Part shown: positions 23,176-31,833 of the stretch, in pieces
Layout of the letters: every line of letters starts with the position of its first letter
Position numbering within the stretch: position 1 is the first letter of the stretch
Source: Kaistella gelatinilytica
GTDB lineage: Bacteria > Bacteroidota > Bacteroidia > Flavobacteriales > Weeksellaceae
DNA length: 64,000 bases
Reading direction: 5' to 3'
Assembly: GCF_015679325.1 (NCBI RefSeq)
Contig: NZ_JADPVI010000001.1
Location: 1,240,001-1,304,000, forward strand
Notes under the pieces: model-generated
The model's input: the letters and a program-made list of their open reading frames with translations, nothing else
Told to the model about the DNA's origin: nothing
Databases searched by the model: none
Translations under genes and position numbers: made by a program

Positions 23176-25189
23176 ATACCGTATTATCAACCATCTCCTG
23201 CGAACGAATGTCTAATTTTTCGGATTTTATGGGTAAGAAAAAGCGCAGTGGATTTCTCATAAAATATCTGAAAATTTCCCGATAGATTTCTCTCACTTCT
23301 CCAAAATTTACTTTTCGGGAGCGAAATGCCAAAATCATCGACAATCCGAAACTCACAGCGAAATTAAAAAACCCAATGATGAAAACGGTGGTTATGGTTA
23401 AGAAAATGGTATAAGAATCCACATCAAAACCTTTTCCGTAAAATCCTAAAGCAACATTTCCGGCGGCAAAAGTAATGTGACGAATATCCAGATCTAAACC
23501 TAAAAATAAGCCGATGGGACCGGTTATTCCGAGGAAAACTCCAAACCATAAATTTGACATAATTCCCGGCCAGTTTCGCGCATAATATTCTGAAATACTT
23601 TTTGCTCTTTTCTCCCCAAGAAAATAGTTGAGGGATGGATTCTTCGCAATTCTTTTAGGAATATGGTAGAATACAGAACTGTTCGCAACATTCCCTGAAA
23701 TAATACCGGAAATAAAAAGAAAAAATCCCGCGATACATGAATGAAAAATCGCTTTTGAATGGAAAGGATCGTGATCCAGTAATAATTTGGTTGCTTTTTC
23801 AGCCGCAAAATTTTGCTGGAAAAGAACATCTAAACCATAAATTAATATTAAAGCGACGGGGAAAGAAAGCAGTACATTCCCCATAAATGCGATAAATTGT
23901 GTCCGAAAAAGTTTGGAAACCAAATGCGCAAAATCAACATAGTTCTTCTGCGTATTTTCTCCTTCAGAAAGCACTTTTGCCATCGTCGCAGCAGTCATTG
24001 CAGGCTGTTTTGTAGCTAAAGTAAAATTCATCAAATAAATCATGATGAAACCCATAGCGTAGTTAAAAGAATACAATATGGCGTGAGAAAAATCGCTTCC
24101 GGAAAGAGAACCAAAAAATAATTTCAATACAACCAAACAACCTACGATAATACCACCACCACTCGCTTTCAAAAACATTTTGAGATAATCTCTACGGTTT
24201 GAAGTAATGTAATGAGTACCGGTTTCCGCAGTGTGATTCGTAATAAGATGAGACATCAAAGTGGTGCTGTCTGCAACCAGATCGCGCAGATTCGTCTTGT
24301 GTGATTTATACCTTAATATATTGAAAAACAATTGTTTGGACTTCGATACAGTCTCTTCTTCGTCGTCAACAACCATCACCGACAGAATTTCACCCATTCG
24401 GTCAAGTTGCTGTCTTATTTTGATAAGTGACTGGTTAATTTTACCGGAAATCCCATATTTCGAAGCATTTTTGAAAGCCAGATTGACAAAATCGAGGCCC
24501 TGTTGCAAATAAACTTTGATCTGCTTGTAATGCTCGTCTTTGGAAAAAAGCTCAAAATCAGGATTCTTTTTGTAATTTTCATTCAGAATATCGAGTTCAT
24601 TCTGAAGCGCTACAAAAGGATTGTCAAACTTTCTGTATTCGGGCGCCATGTTGACCACCTCAACATCCATCGCATTTCCGATGACACGCCACGCCAAAAT
24701 ATTCATCGAAAACAGAAGTTCCATTTTCACATTTGGATGGGTAATGAAATCATCAATTTCCAGTAATTTAAAAAATTCTGTTAACTGCTCTTCATGCAGA
24801 TCCCTAAAGTATTGAAGATCGCGCAAAGGTCTTACCGACACACTGTCAACTAAAAACCAAACGGTATTCTCGTTTTCAACAGGAGGTAAAATTTTATTCA
24901 GAAGTCGTTTCTTAAACTCCGGAAAGAAAGCGTTTTCAGATAAAATATTGGCCTCGGTCAGGGATAAATTAAAAGGTTTATCCTTAAAAACATTTTTAAT
25001 ATAATAACCGAAATTTTTGGTGATATCGTGATTAGCACGCAGAAAACTTAAGATCTCCTCAAAATTAATTTCCCGAAGATTTCGAACTAATTCAGAAAGA
25101 GGCTCCAATGATTTCGTCTCGTTTCGGAAACTGAAATATTGCTGGAGCAAAGTTCTAAAATTGATTTTATTTCTACTGTAAATTGGCAT
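23153..25189 (-). CDS. SpecificRecomb-family (Gcr-like) membrane protein
   Basis: The 678-residue protein has an N-terminal soluble helical half (to about residue 340) and a C-terminal half with about seven membrane helices (for example FLKASGGGIIVGCLVVLKLF). It resembles the family named site-specific recombinase after gonococcal Gcr, but it has no catalytic Ser or Tyr recombinase motif, and a polytopic membrane protein is not a plausible recombinase. The historical name should not be taken as a function. It is followed on the same strand by nothing, since the end overlaps dciA convergently; mtgA lies 18 bp upstream and probably shares its transcript. Confidence 0.78.
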   Translation of the reverse strand: MPIYSRNKINFRTLLQQYFSFRNETKSLEPLSELVRNLREINFEEILSFLRANHDITKNFGYYIKNVFKDKPFNLSLTEANILSENAFFPEFKKRLLNKILPPVENENTVWFLVDSVSVRPLRDLQYFRDLHEEQLTEFFKLLEIDDFITHPNVKMELLFSMNILAWRVIGNAMDVEVVNMAPEYRKFDNPFVALQNELDILNENYKKNPDFELFSKDEHYKQIKVYLQQGLDFVNLAFKNASKYGISGKINQSLIKIRQQLDRMGEILSVMVVDDEEETVSKSKQLFFNILRYKSHKTNLRDLVADSTTLMSHLITNHTAETGTHYITSNRRDYLKMFLKASGGGIIVGCLVVLKLFFGSLSGSDFSHAILYSFNYAMGFIMIYLMNFTLATKQPAMTAATMAKVLSEGENTQKNYVDFAHLVSKLFRTQFIAFMGNVLLSFPVALILIYGLDVLFQQNFAAEKATKLLLDHDPFHSKAIFHSCIAGFFLFISGIISGNVANSSVFYHIPKRIAKNPSLNYFLGEKRAKSISEYYARNWPGIMSNLWFGVFLGITGPIGLFLGLDLDIRHITFAAGNVALGFYGKGFDVDSYTIFLTITTVFIIGFFNFAVSFGLSMILAFRSRKVNFGEVREIYREIFRYFMRNPLRFFLPIKSEKLDIRSQEMVDNTVSTKSGDQ

Positions 25190-25207
25190 AATCGCGATAA
25201 AGATAAA

Positions 25208-25852
25208 TTATTTCAAAGTCACATTATTCATTTGTCTCATAATCCAGTTGTGTTTCTTGTTGAGATAGGCAGATGGATTTTTCGGATCGTATTTCGCGGG
25301 ACTGGGCAAGATCGCGGCGATCCAGGCAGCTTCACTTTTCGTAAGATCCTTCGACTTTTTATGGAAGTAATATTGAGAGGCAGCTTCAACGCCAAAAACG
25401 CCACGCCCCATCTCGATGGAATTTAAATACCTTTCCAGAATAACGTCTTTCCCCCAAACCAGCTCGATAATGAAGGTGTAAACCGCCTCAAAACCTTTCC
25501 TGATGTAACTTCTACCCTGCCAAAGAAAAATATTTTTTGCGGTTTGCTGCGAAATTGTACTTCCGCCACGCAATTTTTTTCCCTGTTCATTGTGAGCCAT
25601 GGCTTTTTGAATGGCTTTATAATCGAAACCGTTGTGGTCATAAAAGGCTTGATCTTCAGACGCGATGACGGCCCTTTTCACGTTAGAACCCATTTCATCA
25701 TAAGAAATGTAATCTCTGTCTAGTTTTCCGTATTCAATTAAACCGCCGATCTGCGTTAAAGTGATCGGTGGATTGAAGAATTTCCCCCAAAAAATAAAGA
25801 GAATATTTGCTAAAATAATAATAAAAATAAGTTTTTTAATTTTCTTCCACAT
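25208..25852 (-). CDS. mtgA: Monofunctional biosynthetic peptidoglycan transglycosylase
   Basis: This 214-residue enzyme polymerises lipid II into glycan strands at the periplasmic face. One N-terminal anchor helix (residues 7-23) precedes the GT51 domain. The motifs are present: ASEDQAFYDHNGFD with the catalytic Glu, LRGGSTISQQTAKN, and ERYLNSIEMGRGVFGVEAA. There is no transpeptidase domain, and the length is normal for MtgA. It precedes the SpecificRecomb membrane-protein gene by 18 bp on the same strand. Confidence 0.95.
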   Translation of the reverse strand: MWKKIKKLIFIIILANILFIFWGKFFNPPITLTQIGGLIEYGKLDRDYISYDEMGSNVKRAVIASEDQAFYDHNGFDYKAIQKAMAHNEQGKKLRGGSTISQQTAKNIFLWQGRSYIRKGFEAVYTFIIELVWGKDVILERYLNSIEMGRGVFGVEAASQYYFHKKSKDLTKSEAAWIAAILPSPAKYDPKNPSAYLNKKHNWIMRQMNNVTLK

Positions 25853-25907
25853 AGTTAATGAGTCTGTGAGTAATCAATATTTATCGGTGCAAAAATAGAA
25901 ATATAAT

Positions 25908-26954
25908 TTACTTCAATTCTTTCATGTAAGTTAAATTATAATTCGGGAATAATTCGGGATGAAATATTTTGATATAATCTTTCAATACCAGATCAGCACG
26001 AACCACGCCGCTTTCGAAGTAATCATTAGATTTTCCGACTTCCTTTCCGCTCAACGTATATAATTTTCCGGTGTTGAAAACATTCATTTTGGTGTAATTG
26101 GGATTGATCTGCAGCAATTCTTTTTTGGTTTGATGGTTTCCGACATTGATCCAGTACTCCGCTTTCTGCGATTTGGCGTAAACTTCTTCGAAACTCATTG
26201 GAACTGCTTTAAAATCTGTATTAGATGCATTGATGTAATTTCCATTCGAATCTGAGATAAACCGCGCTAAATTAGATTTTCCGCCAGGCAAAAACCATTG
26301 ATTTCCGTACATTTCATTGGCTAAAACAACAGGTTTTACTTTTGATTTTTGTGCTAAAGTTTTTAAAGAATCGTAGGAGTTTTTAATTTCATCAAATTTT
26401 GAAATCGCCTCCTTTTCTTTTCCTAAAAACTTCCCGAAAACCAATAAATATTTCGATTTTTCTAAAGGGTCTTGCTCTAAATATTCATCCAGAAAAATAA
26501 TTTCAATACCATTTTTTTTGAGTAGATCGTAGGTGTTATCGAAGCTTGCGATGTAATTTGTGAAGATGACATCGGGTTTTAAAGCGATAATTTTTTCGAT
26601 ATCATATTTCTGTTCATTGCCTATATTTTGAATTTTTCCGTCCTCTAATAATTGGTGAATCTTTTTTGAAAAAACGTACTCCGGACTTGAAATCCCGATG
26701 ATTTGATTTTCTGAACCCAATTCAGTAAAGTAACCAACCAAACTAGCATTGAGTAAAATGACTTTTTTGAAAGGTAGTTTCGAAGCCGGTAGATCATAAT
26801 TAAATTTACCGGATTTCAATTTTAGAAAATCTCCTTCAGTTTTAAGCAGAACATTTTGGGAAATTTTTTGCCAATCGTTTTCTACATTTTTGAATTCTTT
26901 TTTGCAGGATAAATTGAGAAATAAGAGGAAAATTAATAAAAAGTAGTTTTTCAT
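25908..26954 (-). CDS. Periplasmic-type binding lipoprotein (BtuF/FepB class III)
   Basis: From the ATG at 26954 the protein has 348 residues and begins with a lipoprotein signal, MKNYFLLIFLLFLNLSC, with lipobox LNLSC. A frame extending to 27026 would run into the tRNA-Arg gene and is rejected. The two lobes are recognisable: PFKKVILLNASLVGYFTELG and IIALKPDVIFTNYIA, then the long helix region and VKPVVLANEMYGNQW, a layout typical of metal-siderophore or cobalamin binding proteins. No permease or ATPase gene is adjacent, so the lipoprotein may be an orphan or serve a transporter elsewhere. The ligand is unresolved. Confidence 0.88.
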   Translation of the reverse strand: MKNYFLLIFLLFLNLSCKKEFKNVENDWQKISQNVLLKTEGDFLKLKSGKFNYDLPASKLPFKKVILLNASLVGYFTELGSENQIIGISSPEYVFSKKIHQLLEDGKIQNIGNEQKYDIEKIIALKPDVIFTNYIASFDNTYDLLKKNGIEIIFLDEYLEQDPLEKSKYLLVFGKFLGKEKEAISKFDEIKNSYDSLKTLAQKSKVKPVVLANEMYGNQWFLPGGKSNLARFISDSNGNYINASNTDFKAVPMSFEEVYAKSQKAEYWINVGNHQTKKELLQINPNYTKMNVFNTGKLYTLSGKEVGKSNDYFESGVVRADLVLKDYIKIFHPELFPNYNLTYMKELK

Positions 26955-26955
26955 T

Positions 26956-26985
26956 TTTGAGACGAATAAAAAATTGTTATATTTG
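26956..26985 (+). promoter_or_regulatory. Bacteroidota-type promoter of tRNA-Arg
   Basis: TTTG at 26956-26959 and TATATTTG at 26978-26985 are separated by 18 bases and match the -33 TTTG and -7 TAnnTTTG consensus. The tRNA starts 13 bases after the -7 box. The -33 box abuts the start codon of the divergent binding-lipoprotein gene. Confidence 0.8.
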
Positions 26986-26998
26986 CAGACCGAAAAAC

Positions 26999-27072
26999 GG
27001 CTTCGTGGCGCAACTGAATAGCGCACCTGATTACGGCTCAGGAGGTTACTGGTTTGAATCCAGTCGAGGTCA
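26999..27072 (+). tRNA. tRNA-Arg, anticodon ACG
   Basis: The 74-base cloverleaf has an acceptor stem pairing GGCTTCG with CGAGGTC (two wobbles), a D-arm GCGC/GCGC, an anticodon stem CCTGA/TCAGG around the loop TTACGGC, and a T-arm ACTGG/CCAGT with loop TTTGAAT. The anticodon ACG reads CGN arginine codons after adenosine deamination. The 3' CCA is not encoded (the sequence after the discriminator A is CTA), so it must be added by nucleotidyltransferase. It lies alone between the binding-lipoprotein gene and prmA. Confidence 0.95.
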
Positions 27073-27074
27073 CT

Positions 27075-27100
27075 AAAACCCTGTTTTTACAGGGTTTTTT
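27075..27100. terminator. Bidirectional terminator between tRNA-Arg and prmA
   Basis: AAAACCCTGT and ACAGGGTTTT form a stem around a short T loop, followed by TTTTTT on the plus strand. The prmA stop codon (27087-27089) lies inside the hairpin, so the same structure ends both convergent units. Confidence 0.85.
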
Positions 27101-27926
27101 CTTTTTCTAATAATAGAGAAACCCATTCTTCCCTTTGTAATTTCTTTTTCAAAGTCAGTTTTTGTTCCCTGCAAACTTCCAGAATATCATCAACATCAAA
27201 GAAACATAGTCCAGACAATAAAAGTTGTCCACCAGTATTTAGTACCGAAACATAAGTTGGAATATCGGAGATCAAAATATTTCTATTGATGTTGGCTAAA
27301 ATAATGTCGAAATTTTCGCTCCCTAAATTCACTGCAGTTCCCTGAGAAATTTCAAGTTCTACGCTATTTCTAGAAGCATTTTCGATGGAGTTTTCTACAG
27401 ACCATTCGTCGATATCAATTGCTACGGTTTTTCCGGCGCCTTGTTGCTTGGCGAAGATGGCTAGAACCGAAGTTCCGCAACCCATATCTAAAACCGTTTT
27501 ATTTTCAAAATTCATGTCGAGCATTTGCTGGATCATCAAATAAGTTGTCGCGTGATGACCGGTTCCGAAAGACATTTTTGGCTGAATAATAATTTCGTGC
27601 GGCAAATTTTGATTGGGATGAAATTCTGCACGAATAGATACTTGATCTTCAATATTGATTGGAGAAAAGTTTTTTTCCCACTCTTCGTTCCAGTTGATAT
27701 TAGGCATTTCCTGAAAAGTGTAAGAAATATTGATATCAGGATTCTGAAGCAAATGAACTTCTTTCAGTTCTTCTTCTTTGAATAATTCTGTTTGAATATA
27801 AGCCAAAATTCCGTCGTTCTCCTCTGTAAAACTGTCGAAACCAATTTCGATGAGTTCTGCCATCAATATTTCGTTCCAGGGTTGTAAAGGCTCTATCTTA
27901 AAATTGAATTCCAAGTAATTGTTCAT
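27087..27926 (-). CDS. prmA: Ribosomal protein L11 methyltransferase
   Basis: From the ATG at 27926 the protein has 279 residues; an open frame continues to 27986, but its extra codons add an unrelated sequence. PrmA trimethylates ribosomal protein L11. The N-terminal substrate-binding domain includes NINWNEEWEKNFSPI, and PKMSFGTGHHATTYLM precedes the SAM site VLDMGCGTSVLAIFA. DIILANINRN is the expected active-site NxN motif. The stop codon is embedded in the terminator shared with the tRNA gene. Confidence 0.94.
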   Translation of the reverse strand: MNNYLEFNFKIEPLQPWNEILMAELIEIGFDSFTEENDGILAYIQTELFKEEELKEVHLLQNPDINISYTFQEMPNINWNEEWEKNFSPINIEDQVSIRAEFHPNQNLPHEIIIQPKMSFGTGHHATTYLMIQQMLDMNFENKTVLDMGCGTSVLAIFAKQQGAGKTVAIDIDEWSVENSIENASRNSVELEISQGTAVNLGSENFDIILANINRNILISDIPTYVSVLNTGGQLLLSGLCFFDVDDILEVCREQKLTLKKKLQREEWVSLLLEKEKTL

Positions 27927-27970
27927 GTTTATCTTTTGTGCAAAAATAAGGTTTTTGGGTGGAATTATCT

Positions 27971-28044
27971 TTAACCACAAAGTCACTTAGGATTTGCGGT
28001 GAATTTTTATACTTTTAATTTTTTAACCACATAAGTCACATTAG
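27971..28044 (+). repeat. Two tandem ACCACAAAGTCAC-type repeats
   Basis: TTAACCACAAAGTCACTTAG at 27971-27990 and TTAACCACATAAGTCACATT at 28023-28042 are related direct copies in the gap before prmA. Further copies lie at 5981-6000 (inverse), 30472-30494 and 33288-33310 in degenerate form. No open frame or structure is evident. Confidence 0.5.
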
Positions 28045-28134
28045 TTTTTTGGAAATTGTATTAAAGAAAAAAGTGAACATTAGTTTAATGCATTTCTTTA
28101 AGAAGTTTTTGAGATGAAATTGCTGGAGAAATTT

Positions 28135-29262
28135 TTATTGATTATATTTTTTAATTTGCACAGAAGAGACTCCAAATATTTTTACTTTTTTGCCTACTTT
28201 TTTCAATAAACCAGTTTCAAAATTTATCTTAAAAACGACGACATCGCCACTTACAGAATTGGTTGCGATGAGAAATTTTCCAGATTCGTCAATTGCAAAT
28301 ATTCGTGGATGCTTCCCTAAAGTTGACTGATAACCAATATTTTTTAAGGTTCCATTCTCATGAATTTCAAAAATTGCGATGTTATTTTCGGAACCGCGAT
28401 TTGAAGCATATAAAAATTTTCCATCAGGAGAAATATGAATATCTGAGCTTTCAAATTTGTCTTTCTGTTTGTCGGAATGCGTATTTATTCTTTGAATACT
28501 TTCTAATTTTCCGTCTTCGTATTTGTAGGCATCAACGGTTCCTGTTAATTCTTCAATGCAATAGGAAAATTTTTCGTTGGGATGAAATGTAAAATGTCTT
28601 GGTCCGCTTCCTAAGGTTGTTTTAGTAAATGGAATCTCTGCCGCTTCAAGAGGTTCGGTTTTCTCGCTATCAAATTTGTAGGTTCGGATCTTATCTGCGC
28701 CCAGATCCGGAAAAAATAAATAGTCAAAGTTCGGTGAAAAAACCGCCGAATGAATATGCGATCGGTCTTGCCTATCTTTATTAATACTTCCTTCTTCAAA
28801 TTGAAAGTTTTGCACCATCGGATCGATCGTTCCGTTATCGGAAAGTGGATAAACGGAAATACTGCCTTCTGTATAATTCCCATTAATGAGCCATTTTCCA
28901 TTTTTATGAACCGTTAGATAAACCGGATTTTCACCACCACTTTTCTGACTGTTGATGAAGTTAAGTGTTTTATTCTCCGGATTAAATTCAAAACTGCTAA
29001 CACTTCCTGCATTTTTAGTTTTGCTTTCGGTGCACGCAAAAACATATTTTCCGTTTGGAGAAATGTTTAGAAAAGAGGGATTGAGAATGTTTTTTACGGT
29101 GGTCACTTTGGTGAGTTTCCCGTTGTCGGTATTCAGTTGATAAACATAAATTCCGTCGGTGTTTTTGTCTCGGTTAAATGAACCCAAAAAAACGTATGTA
29201 TTTTGAGAATATAAATTGAAACAGCTGAAAATAAGAATTAAGAAAGCGATTATTTTTTTCAA
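28135..29262 (-). CDS. Secreted lactonase-family beta-propeller (6-phosphogluconolactonase-like)
   Basis: The 375-residue protein has a signal peptide (MKKIIAFLILIFSCFNLYSQ) and the seven-bladed propeller of the YbhE/Pgl lactonase family. Blade repeats include NPSFLNISPNGKYVFACTE, GGENPVYLTVHKNGKWL and HISPDGKFLYASNRGSENN. The phrase GSGPRHFTFHPNEKFSYCIEE with Arg and His is the conserved active-site face. Because it is exported, a role in cytosolic pentose-phosphate metabolism is unlikely; hydrolysis of an extracellular lactone is an inference. It is monocistronic, with a 200-bp upstream gap that holds the second structured element. Confidence 0.9.
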   Translation of the reverse strand: MKKIIAFLILIFSCFNLYSQNTYVFLGSFNRDKNTDGIYVYQLNTDNGKLTKVTTVKNILNPSFLNISPNGKYVFACTESKTKNAGSVSSFEFNPENKTLNFINSQKSGGENPVYLTVHKNGKWLINGNYTEGSISVYPLSDNGTIDPMVQNFQFEEGSINKDRQDRSHIHSAVFSPNFDYLFFPDLGADKIRTYKFDSEKTEPLEAAEIPFTKTTLGSGPRHFTFHPNEKFSYCIEELTGTVDAYKYEDGKLESIQRINTHSDKQKDKFESSDIHISPDGKFLYASNRGSENNIAIFEIHENGTLKNIGYQSTLGKHPRIFAIDESGKFLIATNSVSGDVVVFKINFETGLLKKVGKKVKIFGVSSVQIKKYNQ

Positions 29263-29320
29263 TTTGTTGATTTAAAATTTTCGGTAAAAATAAATAATTT
29301 TAGATTTATAATATAATCGC

Positions 29321-29415
29321 GCCCCGGATCGAACGGCCTGTTTGAGCTCTTTTTTTTGGGCGGGAAAGAGCGAGGGCAAAAAAAGCGAGTAGTGAAAGCC
29401 GGAAATGTGCGCCCC
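29321..29415 (+). ncRNA. Candidate structured extragenic element, copy 2 (Flavo-1-like)
   Basis: The element opens with GCCCCGGATCGAACGGCC, has an inner hairpin with arms TTTTTTTTG and CAAAAAAAG, continues AGTGAAAGCCGGAAA, and ends TGTGCGCCCC. This mirrors the order of blocks in copy 1 (4751-4852), although the hairpin loops differ. A second TGTGCGCCC follows at 29452-29460, as if the last box were duplicated. It lies antisense to both neighbouring minus-strand genes, in a gap of about 200 bp with nothing else recognisable. Confidence 0.45.
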
Positions 29416-29463
29416 AAAAAATATTTAAGAAAGCCTTTCTACGAATTCAATTGTGCGCCCTAC

Positions 29464-30465
29464 TTACTTTTTATGAAAATGAGAAGGAAATGCGTCTTCG
29501 GGTTTTTGGCGGAAAACATTGAGTAAAATCCAGGATTTGAGGAAGCCGTAACCGTAAGAGAACATTTGAATATACGTTGAAATGATCGCCATTGCTGCGA
29601 TGCTGATGTTTTTAGTTTGGTACAAAGCGTGGAAAAAAATGAGAAAGGTGTACAATCCATAAAATCCTAAAATCAAACCTTGGCGGAAAAAGAAATATTC
29701 GATGAATCCGAGGATGTAACCGATGAGGAAAAAGGAGGGAAATGCGAAGGAAATCTTGACGTATTTCGGATGTCTTTGGTTGAGAATCGGTCGCGCGCAA
29801 CCAAACTGATAAACCTGTTTGGAGAATTTCCCGAAGTCAACTCTTCGTTTATGATAAACGCCAATATTATCGAAAAATGCTGTTGTGAAACCGTTTTCCC
29901 AGAGTTTCATAGAGAGATCCGGATCTTCACCGATGCGCATTTCGGAAAAACCACCCACTTTTTCAAAGGCAGATTTTCGAACGCCCATATTAAAACTTCG
30001 CGGTTGGAATTTCGTAACGGCTTTTTTACTGCCACGAATTCCTCCCGTTGTAAAAACGGAAGTCATGGAATAGGAAATGGCTTTTTGCATGAGATTAAAA
30101 CCTTTGTGCGCTTTGTCTGCGCCACCAAAAGCGTCGCATGCAATTTCTACAAGATTTTTTTTAATGTTTTGAATATAGTCTTTTTCAACGATCACATCGG
30201 AATCTACGAAAACGAGCCAGTCATTTTTGGCTCGTTTTGCCCCGTAATTTCGAGACAAACCGGGACCGGAATTGTCTTTTCGGAAAAATTCAATTTTCAA
30301 ACTTTCGTGAAACAATTCCGAAGTCGGTCGTAAATTGATCAGCGAACCATCATCGACAATAATCACCTCAAAATCTTTATCAGTTTGATGCGACAAGGAA
30401 TTGAGGAGTTCGAAAAGTTCGTCTTTTCGGTTGTAGATGGCGATGATGATTGAAATTGACGGCAT
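29464..30465 (-). CDS. Family 2 glycosyltransferase with C-terminal membrane anchor
   Basis: The 333-residue protein has a GT2 (GT-A) domain: SIIIAIYNRKDELFELLNSL, then VIIVDDGS for nucleotide binding, VFVDSDVIVEKDYI with the DxD-like metal site, and MRIGEDPDLSMKLWENG containing the catalytic ED motif. About three hydrophobic helices follow from residue 235 onward, so the enzyme acts at the inner face of the cytoplasmic membrane. The acceptor is unknown; envelope polysaccharide or glycolipid synthesis is likely. No other sugar-transfer genes are adjacent, so this is an isolated transferase. Confidence 0.92.
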   Translation of the reverse strand: MPSISIIIAIYNRKDELFELLNSLSHQTDKDFEVIIVDDGSLINLRPTSELFHESLKIEFFRKDNSGPGLSRNYGAKRAKNDWLVFVDSDVIVEKDYIQNIKKNLVEIACDAFGGADKAHKGFNLMQKAISYSMTSVFTTGGIRGSKKAVTKFQPRSFNMGVRKSAFEKVGGFSEMRIGEDPDLSMKLWENGFTTAFFDNIGVYHKRRVDFGKFSKQVYQFGCARPILNQRHPKYVKISFAFPSFFLIGYILGFIEYFFFRQGLILGFYGLYTFLIFFHALYQTKNISIAAMAIISTYIQMFSYGYGFLKSWILLNVFRQKPEDAFPSHFHKK

Positions 30466-30568
30466 AGTTTATTTAATCACAAAAGGCACAAATGTTTTAT
30501 TTCTAAAAATTTTTCAAAAGTTCAAAAAAGAAAATGGAGTTGAATAATGATATTTGAATTGACATTTA

Positions 30569-31744
30569 TTAACTGTCTCCTTCTCTGCCTTCTAATTTGT
30601 GAATTTTCTTAGTTCCTTCATACATTTCGAACTGCATAAAACGGCATTCTAATTTTCCGTTGAAGAGTTTGATTTTTCTAGAAGGTCGCAAACCAATTCT
30701 TTTCATAGAATCAAGATCTGAGGAAATTAACCATGCTAAAGTATTGGGATAATTTTTCTTGAAAGTATCGCCGATTTTCGCGTAAAACTCATCATCATTA
30801 ATGACAATTCTTTCGTCATAAGGCGGATTGAAAACCATTAATAATGGAAAAAGATCTTTCTTTGATTCAAAGAAATCCTGCTCTCTAACTTCGATAAGAT
30901 CTTCCATTTCGGCTGCTTCAATATTAATTCTGGAAGCATGCAACATGTTAGGATCAATGTCGTAACCCACAATTTTTCCGGTGAATTCACGAACACGGTT
31001 CAGGCGAACATCTTTGATGGTCTTGAATAATTCTTCGTCATAATTCAACCAGTTCTGAAATCCGAATCTTTTGCGGAAAGTTTGAGCAGGTAAATCCATT
31101 GCGATCATCGCAGCTTCGATCAATAATGTTCCGGAACCACACATTGGATCGAGAAAGTTTCCTTTTCCGTCCCAACCTGCGAGTTGTAACATTCCTGAAG
31201 CCAAAACTTCATTGATCGGCGCTTCACCCTGTTCTTTTCGGTAACCTCTTTTGAATAAGGCATCTCCGGAAGAATCCAAAGAAATCGTCACCAATTCCCG
31301 GTCGATGTGCAGGTGTAATTTTATTTCAGGTTGTTGCGTATCTACGCTAGGTCTTTTGTTGTATTTGAATTTGAAGAAGTCAACGATCGCATCTTTCATT
31401 TTTTGAGACATGAACTGCGAATGCGAAAATCGATCTGAATAGATCGTAGTGTCAATCGCAAAAGTTTGATCAACCGTCATGATCTCATCCCATTGAAAAT
31501 CGAACAGTTTATCGTAAAAACGGTTTTCATCCCAAGCTTTGAAAGTAAGCAACGGAACGAGAACCTTCAGCGCAGTTCTGGCCGAATAATTTATTTTATA
31601 AAGAAAACCAAGATCGCCTTCGCAATTTACGGCGCGGTTTTTAACTTCGACATTTGCGCCACCCAATTTTCTAATTTCTTCTGCTAAAATTTCTTCGAGA
31701 CCGAAAAAAGTTTTGATCTGTATTTTTAAATTTTCTGTATCCAT
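30569..31744 (-). CDS. THUMP-domain class I RNA methyltransferase (RlmL/Trm-like)
   Basis: The 391-residue protein has an N-terminal THUMP region (residues about 10-165, FFGLEEILAEEIRKLGGANV) and a C-terminal SAM-dependent domain. FLDPMCGSGTLLIEAAMIA is the SAM-binding loop and VFNPPYDERI the NPPY catalytic motif typical of N2-guanine or N6-adenine modification of RNA. It resembles the N-terminal half of E. coli RlmKL, which modifies 23S rRNA G2445, but tRNA-modifying relatives have the same layout, so the target nucleotide is undetermined. It is divergent from the methyltransferase gene at 31834. Confidence 0.92.
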   Translation of the reverse strand: MDTENLKIQIKTFFGLEEILAEEIRKLGGANVEVKNRAVNCEGDLGFLYKINYSARTALKVLVPLLTFKAWDENRFYDKLFDFQWDEIMTVDQTFAIDTTIYSDRFSHSQFMSQKMKDAIVDFFKFKYNKRPSVDTQQPEIKLHLHIDRELVTISLDSSGDALFKRGYRKEQGEAPINEVLASGMLQLAGWDGKGNFLDPMCGSGTLLIEAAMIAMDLPAQTFRKRFGFQNWLNYDEELFKTIKDVRLNRVREFTGKIVGYDIDPNMLHASRINIEAAEMEDLIEVREQDFFESKKDLFPLLMVFNPPYDERIVINDDEFYAKIGDTFKKNYPNTLAWLISSDLDSMKRIGLRPSRKIKLFNGKLECRFMQFEMYEGTKKIHKLEGREGDS

Positions 31745-31833
31745 AATTCGTTATTGGCAATTTTCCTTTGGCTCAAGAGAAAGGTCTGGAAATGTTGCTC
31801 AGTTATTTCGGCAAATTTAGTTATTTTTGCACA

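Noticed and set aside
23153-25189. Site-specific recombinase function
   Set aside because: The family carries that name, but the protein is a polytopic membrane protein without catalytic recombinase residues.
26955-27026. Longer start for the binding lipoprotein
   Set aside because: It would overlap the tRNA-Arg gene and place 24 residues before the lipoprotein signal.
29680-30333. 217-residue plus-strand open frame antisense to the glycosyltransferase gene
   Set aside because: It lies wholly inside the convincing GT2 gene on the other strand, is rich in Phe/Cys as expected for a mirrored frame, and shows no domain.
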